Shown here in pieces: positions 35,290-43,523 of a DNA stretch of 64,000 nt. Within the stretch, counting starts at the first letter, position 1; each line of letters starts with the position of its first letter. The notes beneath the pieces were generated by a model. That model ran no database searches. It was given only the letters and a program-made list of their open reading frames with translations, and was not told the DNA's origin. Source of the stretch: Hymenobacter terrenus (lineage in GTDB: Bacteria; Bacteroidota; Bacteroidia; Cytophagales; Hymenobacteraceae); assembly GCF_000972495.1 (NCBI RefSeq), contig NZ_LATM01000019.1, positions 1-64,000 on the forward strand, given 5' to 3'. The translations under genes and the position numbers were made by a program.

Positions 35290-35338
35290 AAATACACCCG
35301 TCAGGCCGAAACCGGCAGGCGGGCGCAGGGCAAAACTA
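35290..35338 (-). promoter_or_regulatory. metK promoter box and leader hairpin
   Basis: On the - strand TAGTTTTG (complement of 35331-35338) is an exact -7 box. The leader that follows holds a GC-rich hairpin (CCCGCCTGCCGG / CCGGCCTGACGGG-like pairing with mismatches, complement of about 35297-35325) and then a run of T residues about 35 bases ahead of the start codon. This could be a leader terminator or attenuator. I do not recognise a known SAM riboswitch in it. Confidence 0.45.
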
Positions 35339-35530
35339 CGAAAATCTAGGCTACTGAGAAGTGCGGAAGGCTCAGGTAGATAGGGCACCGCACAATTACT
35401 AGTCAGTTCAGTACCCGGAGGCTCGTCATTGCGTACCACGATTGCACCACTCAGGCCCTATCGCTCTATCCCATTGAACGTATCGAAAAGCTGGCGGCTT
35501 GCTCTGGCTGTTCCCATGAAAGAAAACTGA

Positions 35531-36751
35531 TCAAGGCTGCGCGGTGACATCAGCCGCTGGGGCAGGCAGCTTCTCACATACCAACACTACGGGCCGGCCA
35601 CGCAGGTCGGTGGTGGCAAACAGATACACTTCACCGCCTTCGCGGATGCCCGTACGGCGTCGGAAGTCGGCCACCGAATCGGGGAAATTGCGGGTAGTAA
35701 CGTGAGCACGAGCTTCGGGACCGAGATAGGCCTTCAAAGCGGTGCCATCGGCCTTTTCCACCGCCAATACCCGGAAAATACGACCCGGGAAATCAGTCCG
35801 AAGTACATCGGAGGTATATAGGTGGCTATGTTGATGCAACTTCAGCAGTTCGAACGCCGTGCCGATGCTGCGGAACGCGCCCGCTTTAAGCACGGCGGCA
35901 TTGGGCTCGTACAGGAACTGCTGGGCTTCGGCATAGCGGGGAGTGGCGCGGGCTTCGCGGGCACGATTGAGGCGAAATTCCTGCTGGCTGCCGTCGCGGC
36001 GTAGGTTGAGGGCGTAGCGCTCGGGGTCGATGGCTGGCTCTTGCCCCAACTCGTAAAGCACTTCCTTCACCTCGTTGTCCACGGCTATTACCCAGAGGCG
36101 GCGGACGTGGCCGAGGCCCTGCACGGCATGCTCAATATCAAGCATAGGCGAGGTTTTGAGCAGGATTTTATTGGCCCTGTGCAGGAGCAGAGGCAGCAGT
36201 TTCACCACGTCGGGCTCGCAGTCGCGGAGCAAAAAGATTTTGCGGGCGGCGGTATCACGTCGGGCGGGGTCAAGATATAGCCAGTCGAAGTGGTGTGGCG
36301 TGCTTTTGAGAAATGCCACAGCATCGGAGGCGTGCACTGCCACATTAACAAGTCCCAATTGAGCCATGTTATAGCGAACAATAGCCGCCAGCTTAGGCTC
36401 GCGCTCCACATAATCGACTTGCGCTACGCGAGCGGCAAAGTGGGCGGTGTCGGCCCCGAAGCCACCGGTAAGGTCGGCCAGCCGCTGCCCATCTACTAAG
36501 CCGGCCTTGAAAGCCGCCGTGCGTGCCGACGACGCTTGTTCGACGGAAAGAGAGGGAGGGAAAATCAAGTCAGGATTATCCGCCCACTGGGGCAGCTTGG
36601 TCCGGGCTTTCTGACGAGCCTGAATCTGGCGTACCAGCTCGGGAACGGGCAGGCCAGGATGGCGGCGGGCTTGGAGGGCCAGGTGGGCGGGGTCGTCGTG
36701 CAAGTGCGCGGCCACGTAGCGCCTGGCCGCTTCGGGCAAAGGGTAGTCCAT
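35531..36751 (-). CDS. Class I SAM-dependent methyltransferase with THUMP-like domain
   Basis: About 406 residues from ATG 36751 (MDYPLPEAARRYVAAHLHDD). The Rossmann methyltransferase core is at about 105-220: LADLTGGFGADTAHFA (SAM motif I), VDYVEREPKLAAIVRYN (motif II), and WLYLDPARRD (DPPY-like motif IV). The C-terminal part, ending VYLFATTDLRGRPVVLVCEK, matches the THUMP-like family of Bacteroidota. A DNA or RNA target is likely, but the actual substrate is not known to me. Confidence 0.85.
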   Translation of the reverse strand: MDYPLPEAARRYVAAHLHDDPAHLALQARRHPGLPVPELVRQIQARQKARTKLPQWADNPDLIFPPSLSVEQASSARTAAFKAGLVDGQRLADLTGGFGADTAHFAARVAQVDYVEREPKLAAIVRYNMAQLGLVNVAVHASDAVAFLKSTPHHFDWLYLDPARRDTAARKIFLLRDCEPDVVKLLPLLLHRANKILLKTSPMLDIEHAVQGLGHVRRLWVIAVDNEVKEVLYELGQEPAIDPERYALNLRRDGSQQEFRLNRAREARATPRYAEAQQFLYEPNAAVLKAGAFRSIGTAFELLKLHQHSHLYTSDVLRTDFPGRIFRVLAVEKADGTALKAYLGPEARAHVTTRNFPDSVADFRRRTGIREGGEVYLFATTDLRGRPVVLVCEKLPAPAADVTAQP

Positions 36752-36780
36752 GGATGAGACTATACGGAAAAAAGCAACGT

Positions 36781-37392
36781 TTAGCGCAAAGCCCAGCGTA
36801 TGGCGAGCAGCGGCTGCCCCGCAGGTGCGGCGCCAAAGCCCACGCCTGCAGGCCGCAAGCGTGGCCACACGCTACCGCGTGCAGGCCCGGCGTTGTAAGC
36901 CGAAACTGCGCGAAGCAAATGCGTATTGGTGTTGCGGTTGATAAAAACGGTAGCTAAAAGGCTGGTGGCGAACACGCCGATGGCAACTTTCTGCGTATTG
37001 TTAAAATACTGCCGGTCGTCTTTGGCAAGTATTTGCTGGCCATAGAGCCCGAATGAGCCAACGGCCACCAAGCGGTCAATCAGGAAAAGGGTTTTCTGGC
37101 GGCGATAATTGTTGAGATGGGCCAGCGCCTCGGCATTGCCGGCCAAGTATGGGCGTAGCTTTTGACCGAAAAAGCCAGCGGTTTGATAATTATCACCGCT
37201 CGCACCCGGGGCTAGGAAGTCAAAGTTATGCTGTGGGCCATTCAGGCCCCGCTGCGCATCTTCGGGCAGCAAACGAATGGTAGCGGGGGCCTGCTGCGCC
37301 AGAATAGGGGTGAAGATGCTAGTAGACAAGGCCATAATGGCCGCGCCGCGCAGCCACCACCGTAGTGGGACCAGTCGGTTAGTTAGATGCAT
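36781..37392 (-). CDS. Exported protein of unknown function
   Basis: 203 residues. A positively charged start and hydrophobic stretch (WWLRGAAIMALSTSIFTPILAQQ) form a signal peptide; two weak hydrophobic helices follow (LFLIDRLVAVGSFGLYG and VAIGVFATSLLATVFI). No family recognised. A -7 box (TATCTTTG, complement of 37398-37405) lies so close to the first ATG that the message would be nearly leaderless; the internal Met at residue 20 is an alternative start but would destroy the signal's charged n-region. Confidence 0.65.
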   Translation of the reverse strand: MHLTNRLVPLRWWLRGAAIMALSTSIFTPILAQQAPATIRLLPEDAQRGLNGPQHNFDFLAPGASGDNYQTAGFFGQKLRPYLAGNAEALAHLNNYRRQKTLFLIDRLVAVGSFGLYGQQILAKDDRQYFNNTQKVAIGVFATSLLATVFINRNTNTHLLRAVSAYNAGPARGSVWPRLRPAGVGFGAAPAGQPLLAIRWALR

Positions 37393-37397
37393 AATAG

Positions 37398-37405
37398 CAA
37401 AGATA
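37398..37405 (-). promoter_or_regulatory. -7 box immediately ahead of the exported-protein gene
   Basis: TATCTTTG on the - strand, an exact TAnnTTTG match, ends 6 bases before the ATG at 37392. Transcription would begin at or just before the start codon. Confidence 0.55.
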
Positions 37406-37545
37406 GTAGGGCTATTGAAGGGGCGCCGGCAAGCTTGGCTTGATTTTTTCTGGCTGCTGACTCAACAAAGCGACCTGCTTACACGTTCAGGCCGAGCCAG
37501 CCGGGATTTCCTCGACGGTATCTTTCACCACCAAACTGGGTTTTT

Positions 37546-38298
37546 ATGCAAACATCTTTCATCCTCCGCCGTGCCATTCAGGCTATTCTGCCGGCCACCC
37601 TACTGCTGGCCGCGTGCGACAAAGACGACAAGCCAGCGCCTCCTGCGCCTGACCAAGGGAGGGTACTGATTTCGCATTCCGCCGCTGCTGCCAACACGCA
37701 GGTAACGGCGTTTGTGAATGACCAACAAGTAGGCCAATTGAACTACGGTCAAGCGAGTGGCTACCTTAATGTAAATACTGGTACCGCAAAATTACGCATC
37801 AACAGTGGTGCTAATACAGTTGCAAACCAAGACCTTGTAGTGGCGAAGGACCAGAATTACTCGGTATTTGCTTACTCGCCAAATGCTACTATCGGAAGCG
37901 TAGCGCTTCTTCAGGTACCTGACGACCTGACTGTCCCAACCACGGGCACGGCAAAAGTACGCATCGTGCATTTGGGTGTTGGGGCAGCTACGCCGGTTCG
38001 GCTATCAATTCCCTCCGCCACCCCGACGGGCGCTCCTAACGACCTAACTACTGATGTTGCGTTCGGAACTGCCTCTAGCTTTGTTGTAGTCAACGCTGGT
38101 CCACTTAGCTTGTCTGTTACATCTGCAGCCACACCACGCACGCAGGTCGTAGCTGTCGGCGACGGTACCGGTGCAGGCACAGCTACTACAAAGACATTTG
38201 AATCTGGAAAAATCTACACTGTTGTGGTGCGTGGAATTGCTGGTAGCAGCGTTCCAACGGTTCAGCAGCCTCAGGCCGTAATCATTCAAAACAATTAG
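37546..38298 (+). CDS. DUF4397 domain lipoprotein
   Basis: 250 residues. Lipoprotein signal peptide (AIQAILPATLLLAACDKDDKP, lipobox LLAAC). Two DUF4397-like beta units follow: GRVLISHSAAAANTQVTAFV with LNVNTGTAKLRINSG, and TAKVRIVHLGVGAATPVRLS with FVVVNAGPLSLSVT. Members are surface or periplasmic lipoproteins of unknown role. Followed by a terminator, then ahcY. Confidence 0.85.
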   Translation: MQTSFILRRAIQAILPATLLLAACDKDDKPAPPAPDQGRVLISHSAAAANTQVTAFVNDQQVGQLNYGQASGYLNVNTGTAKLRINSGANTVANQDLVVAKDQNYSVFAYSPNATIGSVALLQVPDDLTVPTTGTAKVRIVHLGVGAATPVRLSIPSATPTGAPNDLTTDVAFGTASSFVVVNAGPLSLSVTSAATPRTQVVAVGDGTGAGTATTKTFESGKIYTVVVRGIAGSSVPTVQQPQAVIIQNN

Positions 38299-38326
38299 TT
38301 AACGGTAATCTCAGTTTTTTCTTACT

Positions 38327-38357
38327 AAAGCCTGGACCGTAAGGTCCGGGCTTTTTG
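38327..38357 (+). terminator. Terminator of the DUF4397 gene
   Basis: Stem AAAGCCtGGACC / GGTCCgGGCTTT with loop GTAA and a T run. The T run (38352-38356) also lies at about the -33 position of the ahcY promoter. Confidence 0.8.
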
Positions 38358-38388
38358 CATCATGAGGCGAACAAATACAGTACCTTTG
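38355..38388 (+). promoter_or_regulatory. Promoter of ahcY
   Basis: TACCTTTG at 38381-38388 is an exact -7 match; a TTG at 38355-38357 lies 23 bases upstream, a little farther than optimal. The predicted leader to ATG 38424 is about 30 bases and shows no riboswitch-like fold. Confidence 0.6.
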
Positions 38389-38423
38389 TAGTTGAAACAC
38401 GAAACTATAATATAACCTGCATC

Positions 38424-39743
38424 ATGGTGGAAACCACGACGAAAACGTACGTTCCGTACAAAGTAAAGGACATGAGCCTGGCCGAGTGGGGCCGCAAGGA
38501 AATTCGCCTCGCTGAAGCCGAAATGCCGGGCTTGATGAGCCTGCGCGAGGAGTTTGGCGCTGCCCAACCCTTCAAAGGTGCCCGCATTGCTGGTTGCCTG
38601 CACATGACCATTCAAACGGCCGTACTCATTGAAACCCTCAAGGCCCTGGGTGCGGAGGTGACGTGGTCGTCGTGTAACATCTTCTCGACCCAAGACCACG
38701 CTGCTGCAGCCATCGCTGCCGCTGGCATCCCGGTGTATGCCTGGAAGGGCATGAATGAAGAAGAGTTCAACTGGTGCATCGAGCAGACGTTGTATTTCGG
38801 CGAAGACCGTCAGCCGCTGAACATGATTCTCGATGACGGTGGCGACCTGACTAATATGGTGCTGGACCAGTACCCGGAGTTGGCTGCGGGCATTAAAGGC
38901 GTTTCGGAAGAAACTACCACGGGGGTACTGCGCCTCTACGAGCGGGTGAAGAATGGCACGCTGCCTTTCCCCGCCATCAACGTCAACGACTCGGTGACGA
39001 AGTCGAAATTTGACAACAAGTACGGTTGCAAAGAGTCGGCCGTGGATGCCATCCGTCGGGCTACCGATGTGATGATGGCTGGTAAAGTAGCAGTAGTAGC
39101 TGGCTATGGCGACGTAGGAAAAGGCACCGCGGCTTCGTTGAGCGGCGCTGGTGCCCGCGTTATCGTGACGGAGATTGACCCCATCTGCGCCCTGCAAGCG
39201 GCCATGGATGGCTACGCGGTGAAGAAGCTGGCGACGGCCGTAAAGGAAGCCGACATCGTGGTGACGGCTACCGGAAACTGCGACATCCTCACCGAGGAGC
39301 ACTTCCGCAGCCTGAAGGACAAAGCCATCGTCTGCAACATCGGCCACTTTGACGATGAAATTGACATGGCGTGGCTGAACCGCAACTACGGCCACACCAA
39401 AGACACGGTGAAGCCGCAGGTGGATATCTACACCATTGAGGGCAAAGAGGTCATCATCCTCGCCGAAGGCCGCCTCGTAAACCTGGGCTGCGCCACTGGT
39501 CACCCTTCGTTTGTGATGTCGAACTCCTTCACCAACCAGACCCTGGCCCAACTGGAGCTGTGGGAGCGGGCTGACCAGTACGAAAACCAAGTATATACGC
39601 TGCCCAAGCACCTGGACGAAAAAGTAGCCCGCCTGCACCTCGCCAAAATCGGCGTGGAGCTGGATGAGCTGACGCCCAAGCAGGCTGACTACATTAAAGT
39701 ATCGGTAGAGGGTCCGTTCAAGTCGGATTTGTACCGCTACTAA
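38424..39743 (+). CDS. ahcY: Adenosylhomocysteinase (S-adenosyl-L-homocysteine hydrolase)
   Basis: 439 residues from ATG 38424 (MVETTTKTYVPYKVKDMSLAEWG). Splits S-adenosylhomocysteine to adenosine and homocysteine. Landmarks: GCLHMTIQTAVLIETL, SCNIFSTQDHAAAA, the NAD motif AGYGDVGKGTAASL, TEIDPICALQAAMDG, and the usual C-terminal GPFKSDLYRY. Its last 188 bases are repeated almost exactly at 41143-41345. A strong terminator follows. Confidence 0.98.
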   Translation: MVETTTKTYVPYKVKDMSLAEWGRKEIRLAEAEMPGLMSLREEFGAAQPFKGARIAGCLHMTIQTAVLIETLKALGAEVTWSSCNIFSTQDHAAAAIAAAGIPVYAWKGMNEEEFNWCIEQTLYFGEDRQPLNMILDDGGDLTNMVLDQYPELAAGIKGVSEETTTGVLRLYERVKNGTLPFPAINVNDSVTKSKFDNKYGCKESAVDAIRRATDVMMAGKVAVVAGYGDVGKGTAASLSGAGARVIVTEIDPICALQAAMDGYAVKKLATAVKEADIVVTATGNCDILTEEHFRSLKDKAIVCNIGHFDDEIDMAWLNRNYGHTKDTVKPQVDIYTIEGKEVIILAEGRLVNLGCATGHPSFVMSNSFTNQTLAQLELWERADQYENQVYTLPKHLDEKVARLHLAKIGVELDELTPKQADYIKVSVEGPFKSDLYRY

Positions 39744-39764
39744 ACATAGAGTAATAGCTAATAG

Positions 39765-39800
39765 AAAAAGCCGCTGGCCCATTGGGCCAGCGGCTTTTTT
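39765..39800 (+). terminator. Terminator of ahcY
   Basis: Perfect stem AAAAAGCCGCTGGCCC / GGGCCAGCGGCTTTTT around ATT, with T run. Confidence 0.92.
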
Positions 39801-39894
39801 GTTGTCTGCCTATTTTGAAAGCTGTTTGCGGCTCTATGCGTTTCAGCTACTGTAAACACCTTGGTATTGCCAGCGCTCTCGGACTGGCAGATGC

Positions 39895-40995
39895 CTATGC
39901 CCGTACCGTTCGTACCACTTCAAACTTGCGCTTCAGGCGGAGTATCTGCTTCTCAAACAATTCATACGATAAGGCCGCGACGCAAATAGTGAGTCCTATT
40001 ATCATAAGCAAACGGAGAATCTGATTATCAGCGAAGAAGTGAGGATGGGTGTCAAGTACGTATATGATGGGACAATGGTACATGTAGAGGCCATAGGATA
40101 TTTTCCCCAGATAGTTTACTGTCTTGCCCATAGTAGTAGGAGCCGTCGTCGCTTGTTCTGCATTATTGAATAAAATCATGCAAAAAATAAATGCCAGCGG
40201 TAAAAGAGGGAGGTATTTTTTAAATACAGCAAAAGTTAACGATGTAAAATCTGCCATGTCGATGATTGCGAGTAGGAGAGTCAGATATAATAGGGCCGCA
40301 AATAATGTCCAGCGCGGTAGTTGCAGGTTGATGGGATTGTTGAAATGCCTCCAGGCCAGCCAGCCACCTAGTGCTAATATATCGCACCGGCTAAGCGTGT
40401 GACAGTAGATAATCATCCAATTGTATTGAACTGTTATCGTTATATAAGCCCGGAAAGCAATGCTCAGTACTACGATGCCTCCGAACAACCAAGGCAACCG
40501 ACGGGTAGGAATAAGCAGTATTAAGAGAGGAATGAGAAGATAAAACTGCTCTTCAATACAGAGCGACCATAATGGGTTGAGAGTGGCAACAGTCCAACTG
40601 TGGTCGACCATCCAGAAATTGCCGGCAAAGTAGAGGAAGCTGTAAAAATTAACCTCTGGATTGGAGTGGTGATGCAAAACCCAGGCTAGCGCAATAATGG
40701 CATAATATAACGGGAATATGCGTAATGAGCGGCGTATGTAAAACCGGCGCAGACTGATACTTCCGGTATTGTCTTTCTCGGCTAGTAACAGGTAGGTAAT
40801 AAGAAACCCGCTGATAAGGAAAAAAAAATCGACACCTATTGGCAAGTTGTGCAATAACTCTGTGAGAGCTTTGGGGAGAAAAGCTTTGAAATTGAGGGTG
40901 CTATGATAAACGACTACAGCCAGTGCCGCGCAGCATCTAAGAACATCAAGTCCCCTGAACTGCACAGTAGAGGGGACAGGGCGTGAGGTGTGCAT
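39895..40995 (-). CDS. Acyltransferase family 3 (OafA/YrhL-like) membrane protein
   Basis: 366 residues with about ten hydrophobic helices. The family signature is at the start: RGLDVLRCCAALAVVVYHST with the conserved catalytic His, then DFFFLISGFLITYLLL, RRFYIRRSLRIFPLYY and LWSLCIEEQFYLLIPLL. These enzymes O-acylate surface sugars such as exopolysaccharide or O-antigen. The gene is visibly more A+T-rich than its neighbours and lies between the full ahcY and a copy of the ahcY 3' end, both signs of recent insertion. Confidence 0.9.
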   Translation of the reverse strand: MHTSRPVPSTVQFRGLDVLRCCAALAVVVYHSTLNFKAFLPKALTELLHNLPIGVDFFFLISGFLITYLLLAEKDNTGSISLRRFYIRRSLRIFPLYYAIIALAWVLHHHSNPEVNFYSFLYFAGNFWMVDHSWTVATLNPLWSLCIEEQFYLLIPLLILLIPTRRLPWLFGGIVVLSIAFRAYITITVQYNWMIIYCHTLSRCDILALGGWLAWRHFNNPINLQLPRWTLFAALLYLTLLLAIIDMADFTSLTFAVFKKYLPLLPLAFIFCMILFNNAEQATTAPTTMGKTVNYLGKISYGLYMYHCPIIYVLDTHPHFFADNQILRLLMIIGLTICVAALSYELFEKQILRLKRKFEVVRTVRA

Positions 40996-41142
40996 AATAT
41001 AGAAAGAAGGAGTAAGCTGAGAAGTAAAAAGCTCAACAGGTTATAAAGGTAAGCATCCCAGCCAGAGCCGCTGTCAATAGAGTACGAGGGAGAAGAGGTA
41101 TTAGCGTCGTGTTTTAGTGTCACATAGCATTATGCCTGATGA

Positions 41143-41345
41143 AGCTGTGGGAGCGGGCTGACCAGTACGAAAACCAAGTATATACGCTGCCCAAGCACCT
41201 GGACGAAAAAGTAGCCCGCCTGCACCTCGCCAAAATCGGCGTGGAGCTGGATGAGCTGACGCCCAAGCAGGCTGACTATATCAAAGTATCGGTAGAGGGT
41301 CCGTTCAAGTCGGATTTGTACCAATACACTGCTGCCAACAAGTAA
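41143..41345 (+). pseudogene. ahcY: Duplicate of the ahcY 3' end
   Basis: Positions 41143-41322 align with 39556-39735 without gaps. The first 136 bases are identical; I see only two silent changes after that, until the ends diverge (YRY stop versus YQYTAANK stop). The copy lacks the NAD- and substrate-binding parts, so it cannot be a working enzyme; an ATG at 41139 could start a 68-residue peptide. Divergence only at the extreme end suggests recombination between two ahcY alleles or a recent duplication. The acyltransferase gene is enclosed by the two copies. Confidence 0.92.
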
Positions 41346-41381
41346 AAACCCGCCTGACGTAATGCCAGGTGAGTTTTTTAG
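41346..41381 (+). terminator. Terminator after the ahcY duplicate
   Basis: Stem CCCGCCTG / CAGGTGAG-type pairing (with G-U) around ACGTAATGC, followed by TTTTTT. Probably the original or donor ahcY terminator; it differs from the one after the full gene. Confidence 0.65.
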
Positions 41382-41397
41382 CTAATTTCGGTTTAGA

Positions 41398-41907
41398 TTA
41401 AAGAGGTGTCGATGCGGCAGGCATGATTCCCTCGAATACCTCGCCGCTGCTTGTGAACATGTTGGTGCCAAGCAATTGCCACTTATGATTCACCATAGCC
41501 ATGTAGCGTACTTGCGGCCCAAGTGGTGTCAATGCACCGCTCACTGGTTCCCACCGGTGACCTAGCGTGAGCCCCGATATCGTGGCAAATAGACCCCGTG
41601 GTACGATAATGCCATCTGCTGTGCGGTACTCGGCCAACAACGTTAACTCATTGCTGCCACCAAGTGCAATACGCTGAATGGTGCTAGCATTTCCGAGAGG
41701 CATATTTGCCGGAACGTTTGAAAGCAAGTTTTTGGAAGGAACAGAGGGGGTACTTCCTCTGCTGCAAACTATTAGTAATCCAAAGATAAAAAACAACGCA
41801 GCACCTAATCCAATGTGTTGTTTAACTAATCTTGCCGCTCGAAAAAAGACATAAAACAAACCAATTAACAGTGATATGTTCAGAATGGACCAAAGTAGAT
41901 TGAGCAT
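41398..41907 (-). CDS. Membrane-anchored protein of unknown function
   Basis: 169 residues. Two hydrophobic helices at the N-terminus (LLWSILNISLLIGLFYVFF and GAALFFIFGLLIVC), then a soluble part of about 110 residues with no motif I recognise (GGSNELTLLAEYRTADG, GHRWEPVSGALTPLGPQVRY). The gene ends 17 bases from the terminator of the ahcY duplicate and begins 21 bases after the flavin oxidoreductase stop, so these two may be co-transcribed. Confidence 0.65.
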   Translation of the reverse strand: MLNLLWSILNISLLIGLFYVFFRAARLVKQHIGLGAALFFIFGLLIVCSRGSTPSVPSKNLLSNVPANMPLGNASTIQRIALGGSNELTLLAEYRTADGIIVPRGLFATISGLTLGHRWEPVSGALTPLGPQVRYMAMVNHKWQLLGTNMFTSSGEVFEGIMPAASTPL

Positions 41908-41927
41908 GGAAAGGTGAGAAAAAGGAC

Positions 41928-42995
41928 CTAGTTTGATGCTAGGGGTTTAGCGTTTTGACTCGCATTACCGAGCGCCTTCCGCACTGCCGGAGCTACCTGA
42001 GTTCCGAAAAGTTCCGTTGACCGCACCACATTGGCGTGCGAAATACCTTCTACTACGAGCTGCGCTATAAAACGCGTGTTGTTGAATAAACCGTGCAAGT
42101 ATAATAGCTTGGCAGTGATTTCTGCCGGCGTGCCCACAAATAGCGGCCCTTCGGGCCCACGTAGGAAGTCGAAGTGTCGCCGGTCCATGGGTGACCAGCC
42201 TCGTTCGCGGCCGATGCGGTTCATTAGCTGTGAGTAAGGCGGAAAAAACTCATCGGCGGCTTGCTGGGAGGTGTCGGCGATGTGGAAGTGGCAGTTGAGG
42301 GCAAGGGGCAGTTGGGCTGGGTCGTGGCCGGCTTTCTCGGCCGACTCGCGGTAGAGCTCGGCAAACCGTAGGTACTGGGCCGGGGCCCCGCCAAGGATAG
42401 CAATGGTGAGCGGCAGGCCCAGTCTCCCGGCCCGGATCACGGAAGCGGGCGTCCCACCTACGCCAACCCAAATGGGCAATTGGGGCTGTGCGGGACGTGG
42501 GTATACGCCTTTCTCAATAATGGCGGCGCGGTGCTTGCCCTTCCAGGAGACGACTTCATTCTGATTGATTGCAAGCAATAATTGCAGCTTTTCAATGAAC
42601 AGCTCGTCATAGTCTTCCAAATCGTAGCCAAACAGCGGGAACGACTCAATAAAAGACCCACGCCCGGCAATGATTTCAGCCCGACCACCAGATAATAAGT
42701 CCACCGTAGCGAAGTTCTGGAAGGTGCGCACCGGGTCGGCGGAGCTAAGGACCGTGACGGCGCTGGACAGGCGGATGCGTTTAGTGACGGCCGCTACCGC
42801 TGCGAGGATAACCTCCGGGGCGGAAATGATGAAGTCCGGCCGATGGTGTTCGCCCAGGGCCAGTACATCGAGACCAATTTCATCAGCCAGCCTGGCTATG
42901 GCCAGCAGTTCTTGCATGCGTTGCTCGGCAGAACGGTCGGCACCTGATACATGAGCGGGAGCGACTTCGCCGAATGAGCTAATTCCTAATTCCAT
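41928..42995 (-). CDS. LLM-class (luciferase-like) flavin-dependent oxidoreductase
   Basis: 355 residues with the bacterial luciferase-type TIM barrel. Typical segments are MELGISSFGEVAP at the start, GLDVLALGEHHRPDFIISAP, IRLSSAVTVLSSADPVRTFQ, GRAEIIAGRGSFIESFPLFG and PIWVGVGGTPASVIRAGRLG. Members reduce or mono-oxygenate substrates with FMNH2; this subgroup (with GEHHR) has no fixed substrate. Intact, normal length. Confidence 0.9.
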   Translation of the reverse strand: MELGISSFGEVAPAHVSGADRSAEQRMQELLAIARLADEIGLDVLALGEHHRPDFIISAPEVILAAVAAVTKRIRLSSAVTVLSSADPVRTFQNFATVDLLSGGRAEIIAGRGSFIESFPLFGYDLEDYDELFIEKLQLLLAINQNEVVSWKGKHRAAIIEKGVYPRPAQPQLPIWVGVGGTPASVIRAGRLGLPLTIAILGGAPAQYLRFAELYRESAEKAGHDPAQLPLALNCHFHIADTSQQAADEFFPPYSQLMNRIGRERGWSPMDRRHFDFLRGPEGPLFVGTPAEITAKLLYLHGLFNNTRFIAQLVVEGISHANVVRSTELFGTQVAPAVRKALGNASQNAKPLASN

Positions 42996-43485
42996 AATGA
43001 ATTTCGTTCTACCTAATCAATATTGGAAGCGCAGGCGAGGCAGAATGTTTCCGAATAGAAGGGCAGCCGCAAAGCTGCGCCATAGTCGTAGAGAATGGTA
43101 TAAGCAGAACTTTAAGTAGCAAAGCGGCGGTGCCCGGAGCGGTTTCGGAGTCGCTGTACCATAGCGCGAACTCTGTAGTCGCGTCCTCGAACGAGTCGGT
43201 CAGCGCGAGAACGCGAACTACAGAGTTCGCGCTACGGCTCGCTGTACACTGGTACTGAAGCCGCTTTAAGCAGAGATGCTACCTGACTCATCAGCATAGG
43301 AAACGCGGGTTGCTCTTTTTATGGTGATACTAGAGACATTGGTTAAATTTTCCCTAGTCTAGTGTTTTGTGCGAACAGGAAAGCCTGGCCAGATGCTGCA
43401 AATACAATCCGGATGTGCAGTTGGGTGCAATTGCCAGCCATAAGAGTGTACGATAGAGCGCCGCCGCTTCGCGGCTCGTAATTAG
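42996..43485. other. Intergenic region with a large palindrome
   Basis: About 490 bases between genes. Apart from the palindrome at 43162-43234 it has no supported gene or RNA. No clear -7 box was found for the oxidoreductase gene. Confidence 0.5.
43162..43234. repeat. Long palindromic intergenic repeat (TAGCGCGAACTCTGTAG type)
   Basis: Arms TAGCGCGAACTCTGTAGT..CGCG (43162-43184) and its inverse complement (43211-43234) match over 23 bases with one inserted base. The loop holds a further small hairpin (CTCGAACGAG). This palindrome type is a frequent Hymenobacter intergenic element, and its length suggests a non-autonomous mobile repeat. Confidence 0.8.
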
Positions 43486-43523
43486 TCAGGTTATTATGCT
43501 ACCAACGCGGCGCTGCGGCTTCC

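Noticed and set aside
38355..38423. SAH or SAM riboswitch ahead of ahcY
   Set aside because: The predicted leader is only about 30 bases and shows no suitable fold.
38325..39782. 485-codon open frame opposite ahcY
   Set aside because: Shadow of ahcY on the other strand; its product matches no family.
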